Below, in pieces: positions 54,380 to 64,000 of a DNA stretch of 64,000 nucleotides. Position 1 is the first letter of the stretch. Each line of letters begins with the position of its first letter. The DNA comes from Anastatus disparis (lineage: Eukaryota; Arthropoda; Insecta; Hymenoptera; Eupelmidae): contig JAFFSR010000019.1 of NCBI GenBank assembly GCA_017163975.1, forward strand, positions 300,001 to 364,000. Direction: 5' to 3'. The notes beneath the pieces were generated by a model. The model made no database searches. It was not told the DNA's origin and saw only the letters and a program-made list of their open reading frames with translations. The position numbers and the translations under genes were made by a program.

Positions 54380-55060
54380 TATTTTTTTGTTATTATTCAA
54401 AATTTATTGAAAGAATAAAACAATAATTTTGACATTATTTAAATATTTCATTAATATAATTAAATATATTATTGAACAGTAAAGTAATTTAATAAAGGTG
54501 ATATAATAATTAATTAAATCAATGTAATATATTCTTCTTTTAATCAAAATTTGATAAAAATAATAGAATAAATACGTTAGAATTAGTAAACATTTTATTA
54601 AGATAATTAAATATATTATTAAACATCAAAGTAATTTTATGGAAATGTTAATGTAATATTTAATTGAATCAATGAAATATATTCTTGTTTCAATAATAAC
54701 TTGATAGAAATAATAGGATAAATATATTTGGTTTAATAAATATTTCATTAAGATAATCAAATATATTATTGAACATTAAAGTAATTCAATAGAAGTGTTA
54801 ATACAATATTTAATTAAATCAGTGATATATATTCTTGATTCAATAACAATTTGATAGAAATAATAAAATAAATATATTTGGTTTAATAAATATTTCATTA
54901 AAATAATCTAATACATTATTGAACATTAAAGTAATTTAATGGAAGTGTTAATATAATATTTAATTTAATCAGTGAATTATATTCTCGTTTCAATAACAAC
55001 TTGATAAAAATAATAGAATAAATATATTCGGTTTAATAAATATATCTTTAAAAAAAATTT
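54380..55060 (+). repeat. 150-bp tandem repeat
   Basis: Landmarks GTTTAATAAATATTTCATTA or variants occur at 54581, 54731, 54881 and 55031, exactly 150 bp apart, with a weaker one near 54431. Units share TCAAATATATTATTGAACAT and AATAACAATTTGATAGAAAT. Confidence 0.85.
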
Positions 55061-55758
55061 AATATCTGATTTTACGTTGCACCTTTCTTGACTTTAAAAA
55101 AATAATTTATTGGTTTTCTTTTTGTAAATTCATTGAAATTGGATTTATTGATTTTAAGGAACCTATTTCTTTCAATCAATTGTAATTTTTATTGAAATGC
55201 TGATCAAATTTTATGTGTCATATACAACAAAATATTTTTTTTTATACAATCACATATATTATTAATTAAATGACAATGTTATTAACTTAGTGAAGCATTT
55301 ATTTACAATATAAGCTTCTTTAACTTAATCGGATGACCGTTAATTCAAGCAAATATTATATTGATGATTGACCAATATTTTTTTATTGTTATAAAAGATT
55401 TTGTTAATTTAACAAACGATTTACTAAAATAAATATTTAATTACTGTAACAAAATATGTAGATAATTTACAAACATATTCTATTGTTACAAATAAATATT
55501 TTATAAAATTTTATCAGCTGCTTTAATGAAATTGATTTGATTAAATCAATCAAATAATTTAACCGAAACAATAAATTTTTCTTTATTTTAAAAAAATATT
55601 TATTTTTTTTAACTTAGGTATCAATTTTTTTTATCCCAACTAAATATTTCAGTGATTTAATAACCTTGCATATTACTTCAATCAAAATTAATTTTTATCA
55701 ACAAAATATTTAATAACTAAATTTATTTCATTGACTCAACTAAATTTTTTTCTCAGTG

Positions 55759-56618
55759 CATGGAAAAATCACTTGAAACAGAAAATTCTTCAAACTATCC
55801 AAAAAAGACAACCGATTTTTTCCAACGAGTTTTCAGCAACTTTTTTGCATTTTTAAATTGTAAATAATTGCAAAAATCGTTCAAGTCTCGAAAAAATTAA
55901 AGTACACTTTTCGATCGATTTGAAGCACTATTTATTCTTTAACTTTTTTCATAAAATGGGTTCTCCTTGAGTAAAAAATTAAGTAAAAGATTTCAGTTTT
56001 AAATTTTTTACTCAAAAGCAATGCAAATTATGAGAAAAAGTTAAGAAGTAAAAAGGGTTTGGAATCGACCAAAAAATGTATCTGAATTTTCTTGAGACCT
56101 TTCAACAGATTTTCGAAATTTGCTATAAATTAACGATTTGCAATTGCAAAAAAGTTAACGGTTTTTCAGTAAAGTGCATTTTTTGCAAAAGAAAATCATG
56201 AACATCCTAGCGAGAATTGATATTCTTATACAATATATATTTCTAATTTCTGTTTTATACTGTAGTTTTCATCTTTTTTATTTAATTTTTTTAGTTAAAC
56301 AAATCTAACTTTTTTTATATATAAAAATCTAAATATATACTAGAGCAATCTATAATATATTTTATTTCATCAATGTTGAAAATTTTAGACAAAGAATGTA
56401 CACAAAATCACGTAATCGAGATGTATGTTGATGTTTATGTGTGAACGGAGGAGAAAAAGTTTCTTTAGTAAATTTACTTGTCGCTGTATAATTATACAGC
56501 GTTGAGTTATCTCCGTCCCAGTAAATCATAAAAGTTATATACTTAAACAATTAATTGATGGTGGATATAGGAAAATCAATATTGAAACACAAACAGTACA
56601 AAATGAAAGGAAATTTAC
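55759..56618. other. Adar intron, donor-proximal part
   Basis: AT-rich, with TTGCAAAAAAGTT-type inverted fragments. No further exon is seen between the TIR element and the donor at 56618. Confidence 0.5.
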
Positions 56619-57004
56619 CATTAAAACACCATCCCATGTTTGAATACCGTCACTACTTTTGACGGGTATAGTGCCTTCTCCTGATTCAATTTTGGTTCTT
56701 AATTGACCTCTCGCTCTTCTATTTGGATGCTTGTCAACGGAATCACTATCTTCATGTGGTGAAAAAATTCTAGCATCTCCACAAGGTGCTGTATTTATGT
56801 ATAAATGAAACTGAATTCCATGCTTAAGCTTATAACCCTTTCGTGCTGATTCAAAAATTGATTCAGTTTCTCTATTTTCCGTGAGTAACTCTAACTGCTT
56901 GTATAAATATTCACATAAACATCGTCTTGCAATCACTTCAGCATGGCAATCATTTAAAGCGCGTCCACTAACACTCAAATGTTCCCCTGATACACATTTT
57001 GTAC
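56619..57004 (-). CDS. Adar: Adar exon: zinc-binding core of adenosine deaminase domain
   Basis: 386 bp. It starts after acceptor TTTTTTCTAG with GT ACA AAA, completing a split Gly codon (G|GT), and ends TTTTAATG|GTAAAT in phase 0. The product reads GTKCVSGEHLSVSG, then LNDCHAEVIARRC, QFHLYINTAPCGDARIFSPH, DKHPNRRARGQLRTKIE and SGEGTIPVKSSDGIQTWDG. HAE supplies the zinc-binding His and the proton-shuttling Glu, and PCGDARI the first zinc-binding Cys; the second is in the exon at 45457-45751. All catalytic residues of an active ADAR deaminase are therefore present. The preceding exons with dsRNA-binding domains are not visible up to 64000. The gene is read right to left. At the 3' junction the residue is Met where I remember Gln in relatives. 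Confidence 0.95.
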
Positions 57005-57078
57005 CTAGAAAAAAGAAGAAAAAGTATAATAATTTTACTAGCCTCGTGTACATTTACATGAATTAATGATTGTGAAAA

Positions 57079-57932
57079 CCTTACCGAAAATAATCAAGTG
57101 ATTATCACGTAATTTTCATAGGACTATCAAGTGATTATCACATGATTATCAGGTTACGTTAACGAGCAAAATGTCACGTAATACGTGATTTATAAAAAAA
57201 AAATACCCTACAAAAAATTATCATGTGATAATCACGAAATTATCACATGATAATCACGAAATTATCACATGATAATCACGTAATTAAAAAAAATACCTTA
57301 ATGAAAATAGTGATGTGATTATCATGCGGTGATAACGTGATGATGACGAAATTATCACGTAATTATCACATCGTGATCATGTAATTTGGAAAAAAATATC
57401 CTACTAGAAATAATCACGAGATTATCATGTGATAATTAAGCGATAATTACGTAATTTAAAAAGAAAATCATTACGTGAAAATAATTACATCATTATCATG
57501 TGATACAGAAAAAATATAATAATAGGGTAATAATCCACGTGATTGTCACGTGATTATTCACTGAGATTGCAATAATCTTATTTTTTTTAAATAGTTTTCT
57601 TATAAATCACGTGATAATTACGTAACTATAGCTGCTATTTTTTCAAAATCACGTGATTATTTCGAGTTAGGATATTTTTTTATTAAATTACGTGATTATC
57701 ACATAATTATCACATAATGATGGTGTGATTATTTTCAGTAAGGTATTTTTTTTTACAAATAACGTGATCATCATGTGATAATTTTGTGATCATCACGCGA
57801 TCATTCACAATAAGGTATTTTTTTCCAAATCACGTGACATTTTGCTTGTTAACGTCGCGTGATAACCATGTGGCAATCACGTGATTGTCATATCAAAATT
57901 ACGTGATAATCACGTGATTATTTTTGGTAGGG
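57079..57932. repeat. palindromic CACGTGATTATC array with CCTTACCGAAAA ends
   Basis: The outer ends CCTTACCGAAAATAATCA and TGATTATTTTTGGTAGGG are inverted. Inside, dozens of variants of AATCACGTGATTATCACATG fill 0.85 kb. Copies of the end motif (TACCTTAATGAAAAT, TTTTCAGTAAGGTA, CAATAAGGTATTTTTTT) recur internally about every 100 bp, as if copies had inserted into copies. The array begins 75 bp upstream of the Adar exon acceptor, inside the upstream intron. Confidence 0.75.
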
Positions 57933-58694
57933 AATATATGGTAAGTATACTAACTACATTAAAATTTTGATTTATAATTTTTTTTATAAATGAAGAATTG
58001 TAAATTATTTATTTGGTGGTATAGATAAATATAACAGTAATTAAGAATTCACACTATATACGTAAATCATCTGAAAATATAGAATTAAACCAGTGTAAGA
58101 TAGAATTAAAACAGTGACTGAAAACTGAAATTTGAGTTTCTTTTAATGAATGTTATTTTATTATAATAGAAATAACTAGGTAGCATTCTAATTTTTTTTA
58201 AATATACTGATACGGTTATTTTATTATTTACTAATAAAAAATGTTATGTTTGTCTTTTTTATTATACGCTCCTAACAGTTGAATGATTAAGAAGAGGTCA
58301 AACTTTGTTTTGTTTCAATAGCGTTTAATATTTTATACAAAGTAAGATTGATAATGATAACAAATTTACTTTATTAAATAGTTCTCAAAATAACTAAATT
58401 TCATAAAAAAAGATAAGTTTCGGTAATTATTTCTACTTAAATTTATTGTGCGTTTTTCGGGTTTATCCCCAAGGAAAAACTCAAATGCTATATTAACTTA
58501 GCAATTATTTTTTATTTTTTATATTTGAAGACTTTTATAAGTCTTATTTCTACTTGAATTTATTGTGCGTTTTTCGGGGTTTTCCCCGAGGAAAAACTCG
58601 AAAATAATTTTTTCCAATATTTCCTAGGGAATCAAGCCCTGGTCCACTGGGACGCAAGGTCATCTGCCCTTAGCAACTGCACTTTTTTATTCCT
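57933..58694. other. probable Adar upstream intron; SINE-like debris at the end
   Basis: A direct repeat TTTATTGTGCGTTTTTCGGG occurs near 58442 and 58559. The block at 58600-58680 (TTCCTAGGGAATCAAGCCCTGG) resembles the tRNA-like block of the outer arms (20310-20390). Confidence 0.45.
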
Positions 58695-58838
58695 TTGCGA
58701 CGGAGCTTGTAAGTGTGTTCTGTGAACAAAGCACATGAAACTGAGGTGCTCGTTGAAAAACAGCCGAGAGCGGGATTCGATCTCGGTCCCCCCAAGAATA
58801 CGAATCCGACGCTCTAACTGACTGTGCCACAGACCGGT
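58695..58838 (-). mobile_element. tRNA-derived SINE, third copy
   Basis: The minus strand begins GAACCGGTCTGTGGCACAGT and has a B box GAGATCGAATCCCGC. Its body contains GAGCACCTCAGTTTCATGTG and then CAAGCTCCGTCGC, matching 10259-10462. The A-tract is short. Confidence 0.75.
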
Positions 58839-58839
58839 T

Positions 58840-59314
58840 CAACTTAGCAACTATTTATTAATTGTATAAAAAATTTCATACACTTTAAAAATTATATGAA
58901 TAAAATTATACATAAGTTCATTTATTTTATTATCCTAATCATCATCACTTTCACTATAACTTGTGTAATTTTATTTAATAACATGAACATAATTGAAAAG
59001 TAAAATAAAATTTTCATGTATAGAACAGCGAGTACTAAAAGCGAATTATTTCTGTTGCTACTGCTGCTGCTATCGGCACGTCGATAATGTTTATTTTGAG
59101 ATTTATTTTCAAAGATATGTGACTCATTAGTTGGTGAGAATGAGAGCTTTGTTTTTCTTTCTTTTTCTCTATCATTGCTGTAGTCATTAATGTGTATGGC
59201 GCTTGCATATCTGCGCAAAGGGGAAATTCTAGCATTATCCCTCCTTTTTCTTTCTGTGGTACAATTTCCGTTGCTTGAATGTTTGGGGCTTGGAACGTCC
59301 TCGACCTTTTCACG
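58840..59314. other. no supported gene
   Basis: Two overlapping minus-strand frames (58922-59218 and 59035-59355) have no recognisable domain. They are charged and low-complexity in part and probably fortuitous. Confidence 0.35.
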
Positions 59315-59400
59315 ATGATTACAGCTGAGGAGGAATGATTATAGTCGAAGAGCAAATGATTATGGTCAAGGAGCGAGTGATTATAGTCGAGGAGCGGTCT
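59315..59400 (+). repeat. short tandem repeat (GATTATAGTCGAGGAGC)
   Basis: Four units of roughly 21-24 bp, variants of AATGATTATAGTCGAAGAGC. No function is evident. Confidence 0.75.
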
Positions 59401-59404
59401 TCCA

Positions 59405-60570
59405 ACGGAATCAATCCTTTTACATGTTTAGCGTTCTCTAATACGTTAAGGCTCGGTTACGGATACCCGAGCCGAAAATATCATTATGATTATTTATACG
59501 CAAAGAAGTTATAATCGATACGAGATTGCGAAAAAGTGATCGAAACCTCGAATGGACATTTGCGCCCAAACAAAGGAAGGTTGAAAAGTTCACAAACATT
59601 ATTAAAATATAAAAATGCGTGTTTAAAAATAAGCTTTTTGCACGTCAAAGTGATTTTAACCCCGGGAAGAAACGTCTGCGCCGGATTGGAAACATTTTTT
59701 CGCATTCGTATCCAAAATAGCTATTTTCTCTTGAGTATTGAACAGAATTTTCTTGTGCAACGTGCAGATGCCTGTTTTTAAACACGCTTTTTTAATGTCT
59801 ATAAATTTTTATGATAATAAGATCTGTTGTGCTTAACTCTCAATTGGCAGATACAATGATTAATTACTTATGTAAATAACAAAATACTCAATTAGACAAG
59901 GACCACGAATTCAATCCCCTGTAAGCAGCAAAATTTTCGGTATATAGCGAATGATCCGCGGAAAATATAACTTCACTTTTGACATTATGCGCATCTACTG
60001 CGTAAATGAGAAATTCTACATCTGTACTAATATCTAGTTTCCTGCGTTTTTTATTTATTTTTTGTTAATTATTTACTCTTTTTATTCAATACTATAAATG
60101 GTATACTAAAATTTAATATATTTTTTCAACACCTGGTTTGAAAGTACCACTTTTTTCCTAGCTTTGAAAAAACAAAGTAGTATTTTCGGCCCAGTGTTAA
60201 AAATAATCGCATTTTCACCACGGAAGCAAAAAAAGAGTGCCTTAAATCGTATGTAAATTGTAATGTAATAAGACATTCTTCACTTTTGCTTCTTAGGTGA
60301 AAAATATACTATTCACTAGAATTCAGTAGAACAATACATTAATTTTAGTCATAAATTTTATTGATATTTCTAAAAATAATAAGAATATATCTTTACTTCG
60401 CTTATCGCTTGCTACTTGAAAAATACCACAATATTTATCCTAAAATAAAGATAGGTTTGATTTTTATACACAAAAAAGAAAAAAAAATATTTAAAAATTT
60501 TCAAAAGTGAGTAAAACAAATTCTTCAGTTTGAAATAAAAAATTTTTACATTGACCCATATATTATATCA
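59405..60570. other. AT-rich non-coding stretch
   Basis: An 81-codon plus-strand frame at 59536-59781 is antisense-open too and matches no family I know. Nothing else is seen. Confidence 0.35.
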
Positions 60571-60574
60571 TCTT

Positions 60575-60746
60575 CCCTGGTAGAAAATTGATCATAATTA
60601 TAAGTATAATTGATGGTCAACGGATGTTAAAATGACACCTATCTAAAAATTTTTTAAAAGTATTCCTAGAATTTTCAGATAAGTGACATTTTAACATTCG
60701 TTGACCATCAATTATGCTTATAATTATGATAAATTTTCTACCAGGG
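60575..60746. mobile_element. 172-bp hairpin element with CCCTGGTAG ends
   Basis: CCCTGGTAGAAAATTGATCA pairs with TGATAAATTTTCTACCAGGG. The stem continues through ATAATTGATGGTCAACGGAT and AAAATGACA. It is compact, with a loop of ~40 bp. The ends resemble 2451-3071. Confidence 0.85.
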
Positions 60747-61316
60747 CTGTACACTTAGATAATTTTTTATTTTATTTATTAATTAACATTTTAAAATAAT
60801 TAATTTTATTATTAAAAATTTTATTATAATGTTATTTCAATAAAATTTATTACAATGTTATTTCAATAAAATTTATTATAATGTTATTTCAATAAAATTT
60901 CATTCAATTTTGGATTTTCTTTTTTGGAGGGGGGCGATCGTCCCCATCGCGCCCCCTCGATTTGCCACTGGGAATAATAACCGATCAACAGTTATTATAG
61001 TCGTGATGTAATTAATTAAAGAAGGGAAGAGGAGGAAGGAGCTCGAGAGAAGACGCTCCATCGACACACTTCTCTATTGGAACTGGATAGCTTCACTTGG
61101 TTGATTTTCTTATGTTGTTGGTTATACTCGTTGAGTTGATTTTTGAGTTTTATACTCCATTTTATTAGGTTTTTTCTTGTTGGAGATTGAGAGTTACAGA
61201 GAAGAGAGAGATTGATTTGTTGGAGTTGCTACCAATCAAACCAGAACCTTTAAAATTCATTAAATTCTTTCGGGGTCGCGGAGTTTTCGCCAGAAGGATC
61301 TTTCGCCAGAAGCGGT

Positions 61317-61709
61317 TTAAGAGCAGGCCGGATTCGCTGTCCTTGTCTAATTGGCATTTTTGTTATTTACTCAAGTATTAATCGGTGTATCTGCAAATTG
61401 AAGGTTAAGCGCAATAGATATTATTATTACAAATATTTATGCACAAGAAAAAAAAAATCTATCGCTTTGTTTTTGAGAAAAGTAAGGAACGCGAAAATAT
61501 TATAAACATAATCTTTTACTTCGGCGTTCCTTACTTTTTTCAAAAACAAATCGGTAGATTTTTTTTTTCTTATGCATAGATATTCATAATAATAATATCT
61601 ATTGCGATCAACCTTTATTTTGAAGATACACCGATTAAAACTTGAGTAAATAACAAACAACTCAATTGTTACTCGGTCGGTATCAGGTTCTACTCCGGCC
61701 TGCCGTTAA
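61317..61709. mobile_element. TTAA-flanked hairpin element D
   Basis: TTAAGAGCAGGCCGGATTCG pairs with a right end reading CTCCGGCCTGCCGTTAA. The CTGTCCTTGTCTAAT subterminal block is shared with elements B and C at the left end only, since the right arm is altered (GGTCGGTATCAGGTTC). Stems include CGCAATAGATATTATTATTA and GTAAGGAACGC. Confidence 0.85.
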
Positions 61710-63044
61710 GGCCGGTTTACACGGCGGAGCGGCGCGCGTAGTCGGAACGTCAGTGATGCCAACGTTTGAGCGAATTTAAGCGCGCATTCAAATAATTCAT
61801 TTTATTTCGAACTCGGACTTTTTTGTATTTATAATAATTTATTTACGCTTTGTACCATATGTGTTTGTGTGCGTATATATATATGTTTGTGTGTATGTGT
61901 GTATATGCATGTGTATGTATCTTTGTGTGTAACCTATATAAACTGATTCACGCGTGGTATTTAATTAAAGAAAGAAAATGAGAGAGAGAATGACATTTAA
62001 ATACCCAGCTGACACACATTTTCTCATAATAATATTTTTTTCCGCAAAATAAGGGCGTAATTAAAAATTGAATAATGATGTATGTAGACGTTTTTTTTTC
62101 TTTCATCTATATCTATTTTATTGAAAATACAGAATTTAATTGTAAATTCAAAAAAACAGTTACTAATGTATAATTGCTTGTTATTTTTATAACAAACGAA
62201 ATATAAGAAATACCCAATTTTTTGAATTAAATAATATTTCTTTCTGTTAATCTTAATATTCTTTCTGCTTGAAAGTTATTTCAAAATCAGTAAGTGCAGG
62301 TAAGAGTGTAAAAGGGAACCTCGTTAGTGTGACAGAGAAAGACTACCCGCTCCTTGTTTATTGTTCATTGAAAATATCTATGGATACTTACCTTATAAAT
62401 TTACTGTATATCCACACATGTACTCATACTTAAATTCATTTACATAATCAATGTGAATGATAAGAGATAGAAAGAGAGAGATGTAAAACCGTATTTAAAT
62501 TTAGTATTATAATTACTATGTTTGTGTAAGTTATTTTTTCATTTAAAAAAGGTAAAAACATTAATTAACAATAAAATATAACGGTGCATAAAAAGTACGT
62601 AGGCACATGGATTTATCATTAATTATTATTGACTTTATTTCAAATGTTATACTAGTGCAGTGCAAATACACGCTGTTCTAATATCAATTAATAATGTATA
62701 ATTAATCGTAATAATAATTTTTTTTATAATAAACGGAATATCAGAAACAATATGAAATCTGTTAAAAATATATTGCGACGCTTTATCAAATGTGTGATAA
62801 TTATTTTTAAATTAAAGTTCGAAATATTACGATCTTAAAAGAAAATTTTAAATACAAGTAATTCAAAAAGTTGATTTAAAATAAATTTTTAATGCACCTT
62901 TTCTGTCATAGCTTTGAATATTTTTTTTAATTTTATTGCAACTCTAAAACCAATTACAGTTTCGGAATAACTTATTTTTTTTATCATAAATAGATTTGGA
63001 CATCAAGTATCCTATAATTTTATAAATGTTCGAGTACAATTTAG
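61710..63044. other. GC-richer patch, GT microsatellite and AT-rich DNA
   Basis: 61710-61790 (GGCCGGTTTACACGGCGGAG, GGCGCGCGTAGTCGG) is unusually GC-rich for the window. A (TG/TA)-rich microsatellite lies at 61858-61935. No gene is recognised. Confidence 0.45.
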
Positions 63045-63449
63045 TTAAGGGGTGTCCTCATACCGGCACAGAGATCTACCTTATCTACATTTGAATTATG
63101 CATTTTAATAAAAATTTAACTATTTTTGACTAAAATTCATAGAAGAGGCAGATTTCTAACATTCTAAAGAATGTATTGCAACGTTAAAAGACATAATAAA
63201 AGTGAAAATGAAGACAAAAACTGCATAATACGATTATTTATAACCACGTCGAAAAGTTAATCGTATTAAGCAGTTTTCGCCTTTATTTTTACCCTTATAT
63301 TGTCTTTTAACGTTGCAATAAATTCTTTGGCATGTTAAAAATGTGCCTCTCCTACGAATTTCAGTCATAAATAGTTAAATTTTTATTAAAATTCATAATT
63401 TAAATGTAAATATGGTAGAACTCTATGTCGGTATGAGGATTCCTCTTAA
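63045..63449. mobile_element. TTAA-flanked hairpin element E, third copy (405 bp)
   Basis: TTAAGGGGTGTCCTCATACC pairs with GGTATGAGGATTCCTCTTAA. It has the same length and internal stems as 43578-43982. Confidence 0.9.
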
Positions 63450-64000
63450 CGGCGTTAAAATTAATAAAACTATTTGTAATAAACCTCAAAATTTTTCAAA
63501 ATTAATTTGTAACTTAAGTACAGTTGTGAATTAAGTCGAAATAATAGGGCGTTTTTATTTTAATTCTTTTTTAGATTGTTCAATTTACTACAAGAGATTA
63601 TGTTAATAACGTAATTTTATGATTTAATAAAACTTTTAAATAATCGTATGTTATTTAGTGACGAATTATAAATTTACAGTTGGGTATGATAAATTTTTCA
63701 AAAATTAAAGTGTGCTTACTCATTTTTAATATTCATGACTTAATTAAATTATTCCAATTTATTAATATTAATATAATCAAAATATCATTATATTATGCAA
63801 TTAACAATGAATTCCTAATTTTCTTTTTTAGACATTTCGTTTATAAAAACGTTCCAATTTGACAATTCTTGTTAACAATTAATGACTAACAAACTGCATT
63901 AATTTCTTTACGAAGCGTGCTTATGGAATAGCTAATTTACGGAATAAAAATTTATCTAACGAGCAAGAGCAGTTTATTAAATAAGTTTCTTCATATTAAC
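63450..64000. other. AT-rich non-coding stretch
   Basis: No supported feature. A 60-codon frame at 63680-63862 is low-complexity. Confidence 0.4.

Larger units (their letters stand above)
52421..55758. mobile_element. 3.3 kb AT-rich TIR element in Adar intron
   Basis: The ends are CACTGAGAAAAAAATTTAGT and ACTAAATTTTTTTCTCAGTG, flanked on both sides by CA. The interior is almost wholly short AT repeats based on AATATTTCATT, ATTGATTCAATAAAATT and similar, including a 168-bp direct repeat (TGTCGCGAAGATTGATTC at 52645 and 52813) and a 150-bp array. There is no transposase. CACTG ends suggest a Tc1/mariner-like or CACTA-like origin; the two-base flank favours the former, weakly. Confidence 0.65.
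45752..56618 (-). other. Adar: Adar intron (10,867 bp), rich in inverted repeats
   Basis: Donor ATG|GTAAAT at 56619/56618 and acceptor TTTTTCAACAG|GGC at 45752/45751 are canonical GT-AG sites. The intron contains a truncated TTAA hairpin (45866-46214), a broken Ty3 relative in antisense (46215-49277), a 1.96 kb foldback (49520-51478), a 3.3 kb TIR element (52421-55758) and AT-rich spacer. Transcription through it would produce long dsRNA. Confidence 0.85.

Noticed and set aside
57933..64000. Adar exons for the dsRNA-binding domains
   Set aside because: I scanned the minus strand for the characteristic motifs and saw none. The frames at 58922-59355 do not resemble a dsRBD.

Overview
This is an AT-rich, arthropod-type nuclear window, most likely from an insect. 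The evidence is two spliced exons of an insect-like Adar gene, a Ty3/gypsy retrotransposon, tRNA-derived SINEs, LINE 3' fragments, Helitron and Mutator-like remnants, and dense families of hairpin (MITE-like) elements. The order cannot be fixed from sequence alone; a hymenopteran is a plausible guess. There are no operons, CRISPR arrays or bacterial features. Most long reading frames on (TA)n, (CA)n and minisatellite DNA are artefacts.

Layout. 1-24.8 kb is a stack of nested inverted repeats. An outer pair (1-2388 and 20236-23594, opposite orientation) surrounds a 12.3 kb hAT-like giant non-autonomous element (3230-15526). That element has CAGGGTTGC ends, an 8-bp target duplication, and arms built of an 81-bp satellite plus a methodical array of microsatellite and minisatellite units. 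Smaller hairpin elements, a SINE and a LINE fragment sit inside and between. The right outer arm contains a four-deep nest: arm > TA-flanked element > 405-bp TTAA hairpin > 385-bp TTAA hairpin. Empty sites in the other arm or in sister copies prove the order. 24.8-28.4 kb holds a dead Helitron helicase fragment and a TA-flanked 1083-bp element sitting in one copy of a tandem duplication. 28.6-38.1 kb is a TTAA-ended element carrying a decayed Mutator-like transposase, split by a young, nearly intact 6.9 kb Ty3/gypsy element on the minus strand (gag, protease, RT-RNaseH-integrase; two LTRs almost identical). 38.5-44.8 kb is hairpin elements, a degenerate ~170-bp tandem array and a LINE fragment.

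45.4-57.0 kb contains the only host gene recognised: two consecutive minus-strand exons of the Adar deaminase domain, separated by a 10.9 kb intron. That intron holds an antisense, broken relative of the Ty3 element, a 1.96 kb foldback with ~0.7-0.85 kb arms, and a 3.3 kb AT-rich TIR element. The intron just upstream begins with a 0.85 kb palindromic CACGTGATTATC array. The Adar pre-mRNA therefore carries several long potential dsRNA hairpins, which are the natural substrate class of its own product. 57-64 kb is non-coding: a SINE, three hairpin elements and otherwise featureless AT-rich DNA. The remaining Adar exons (dsRNA-binding domains, C-terminus) were not found in the window.
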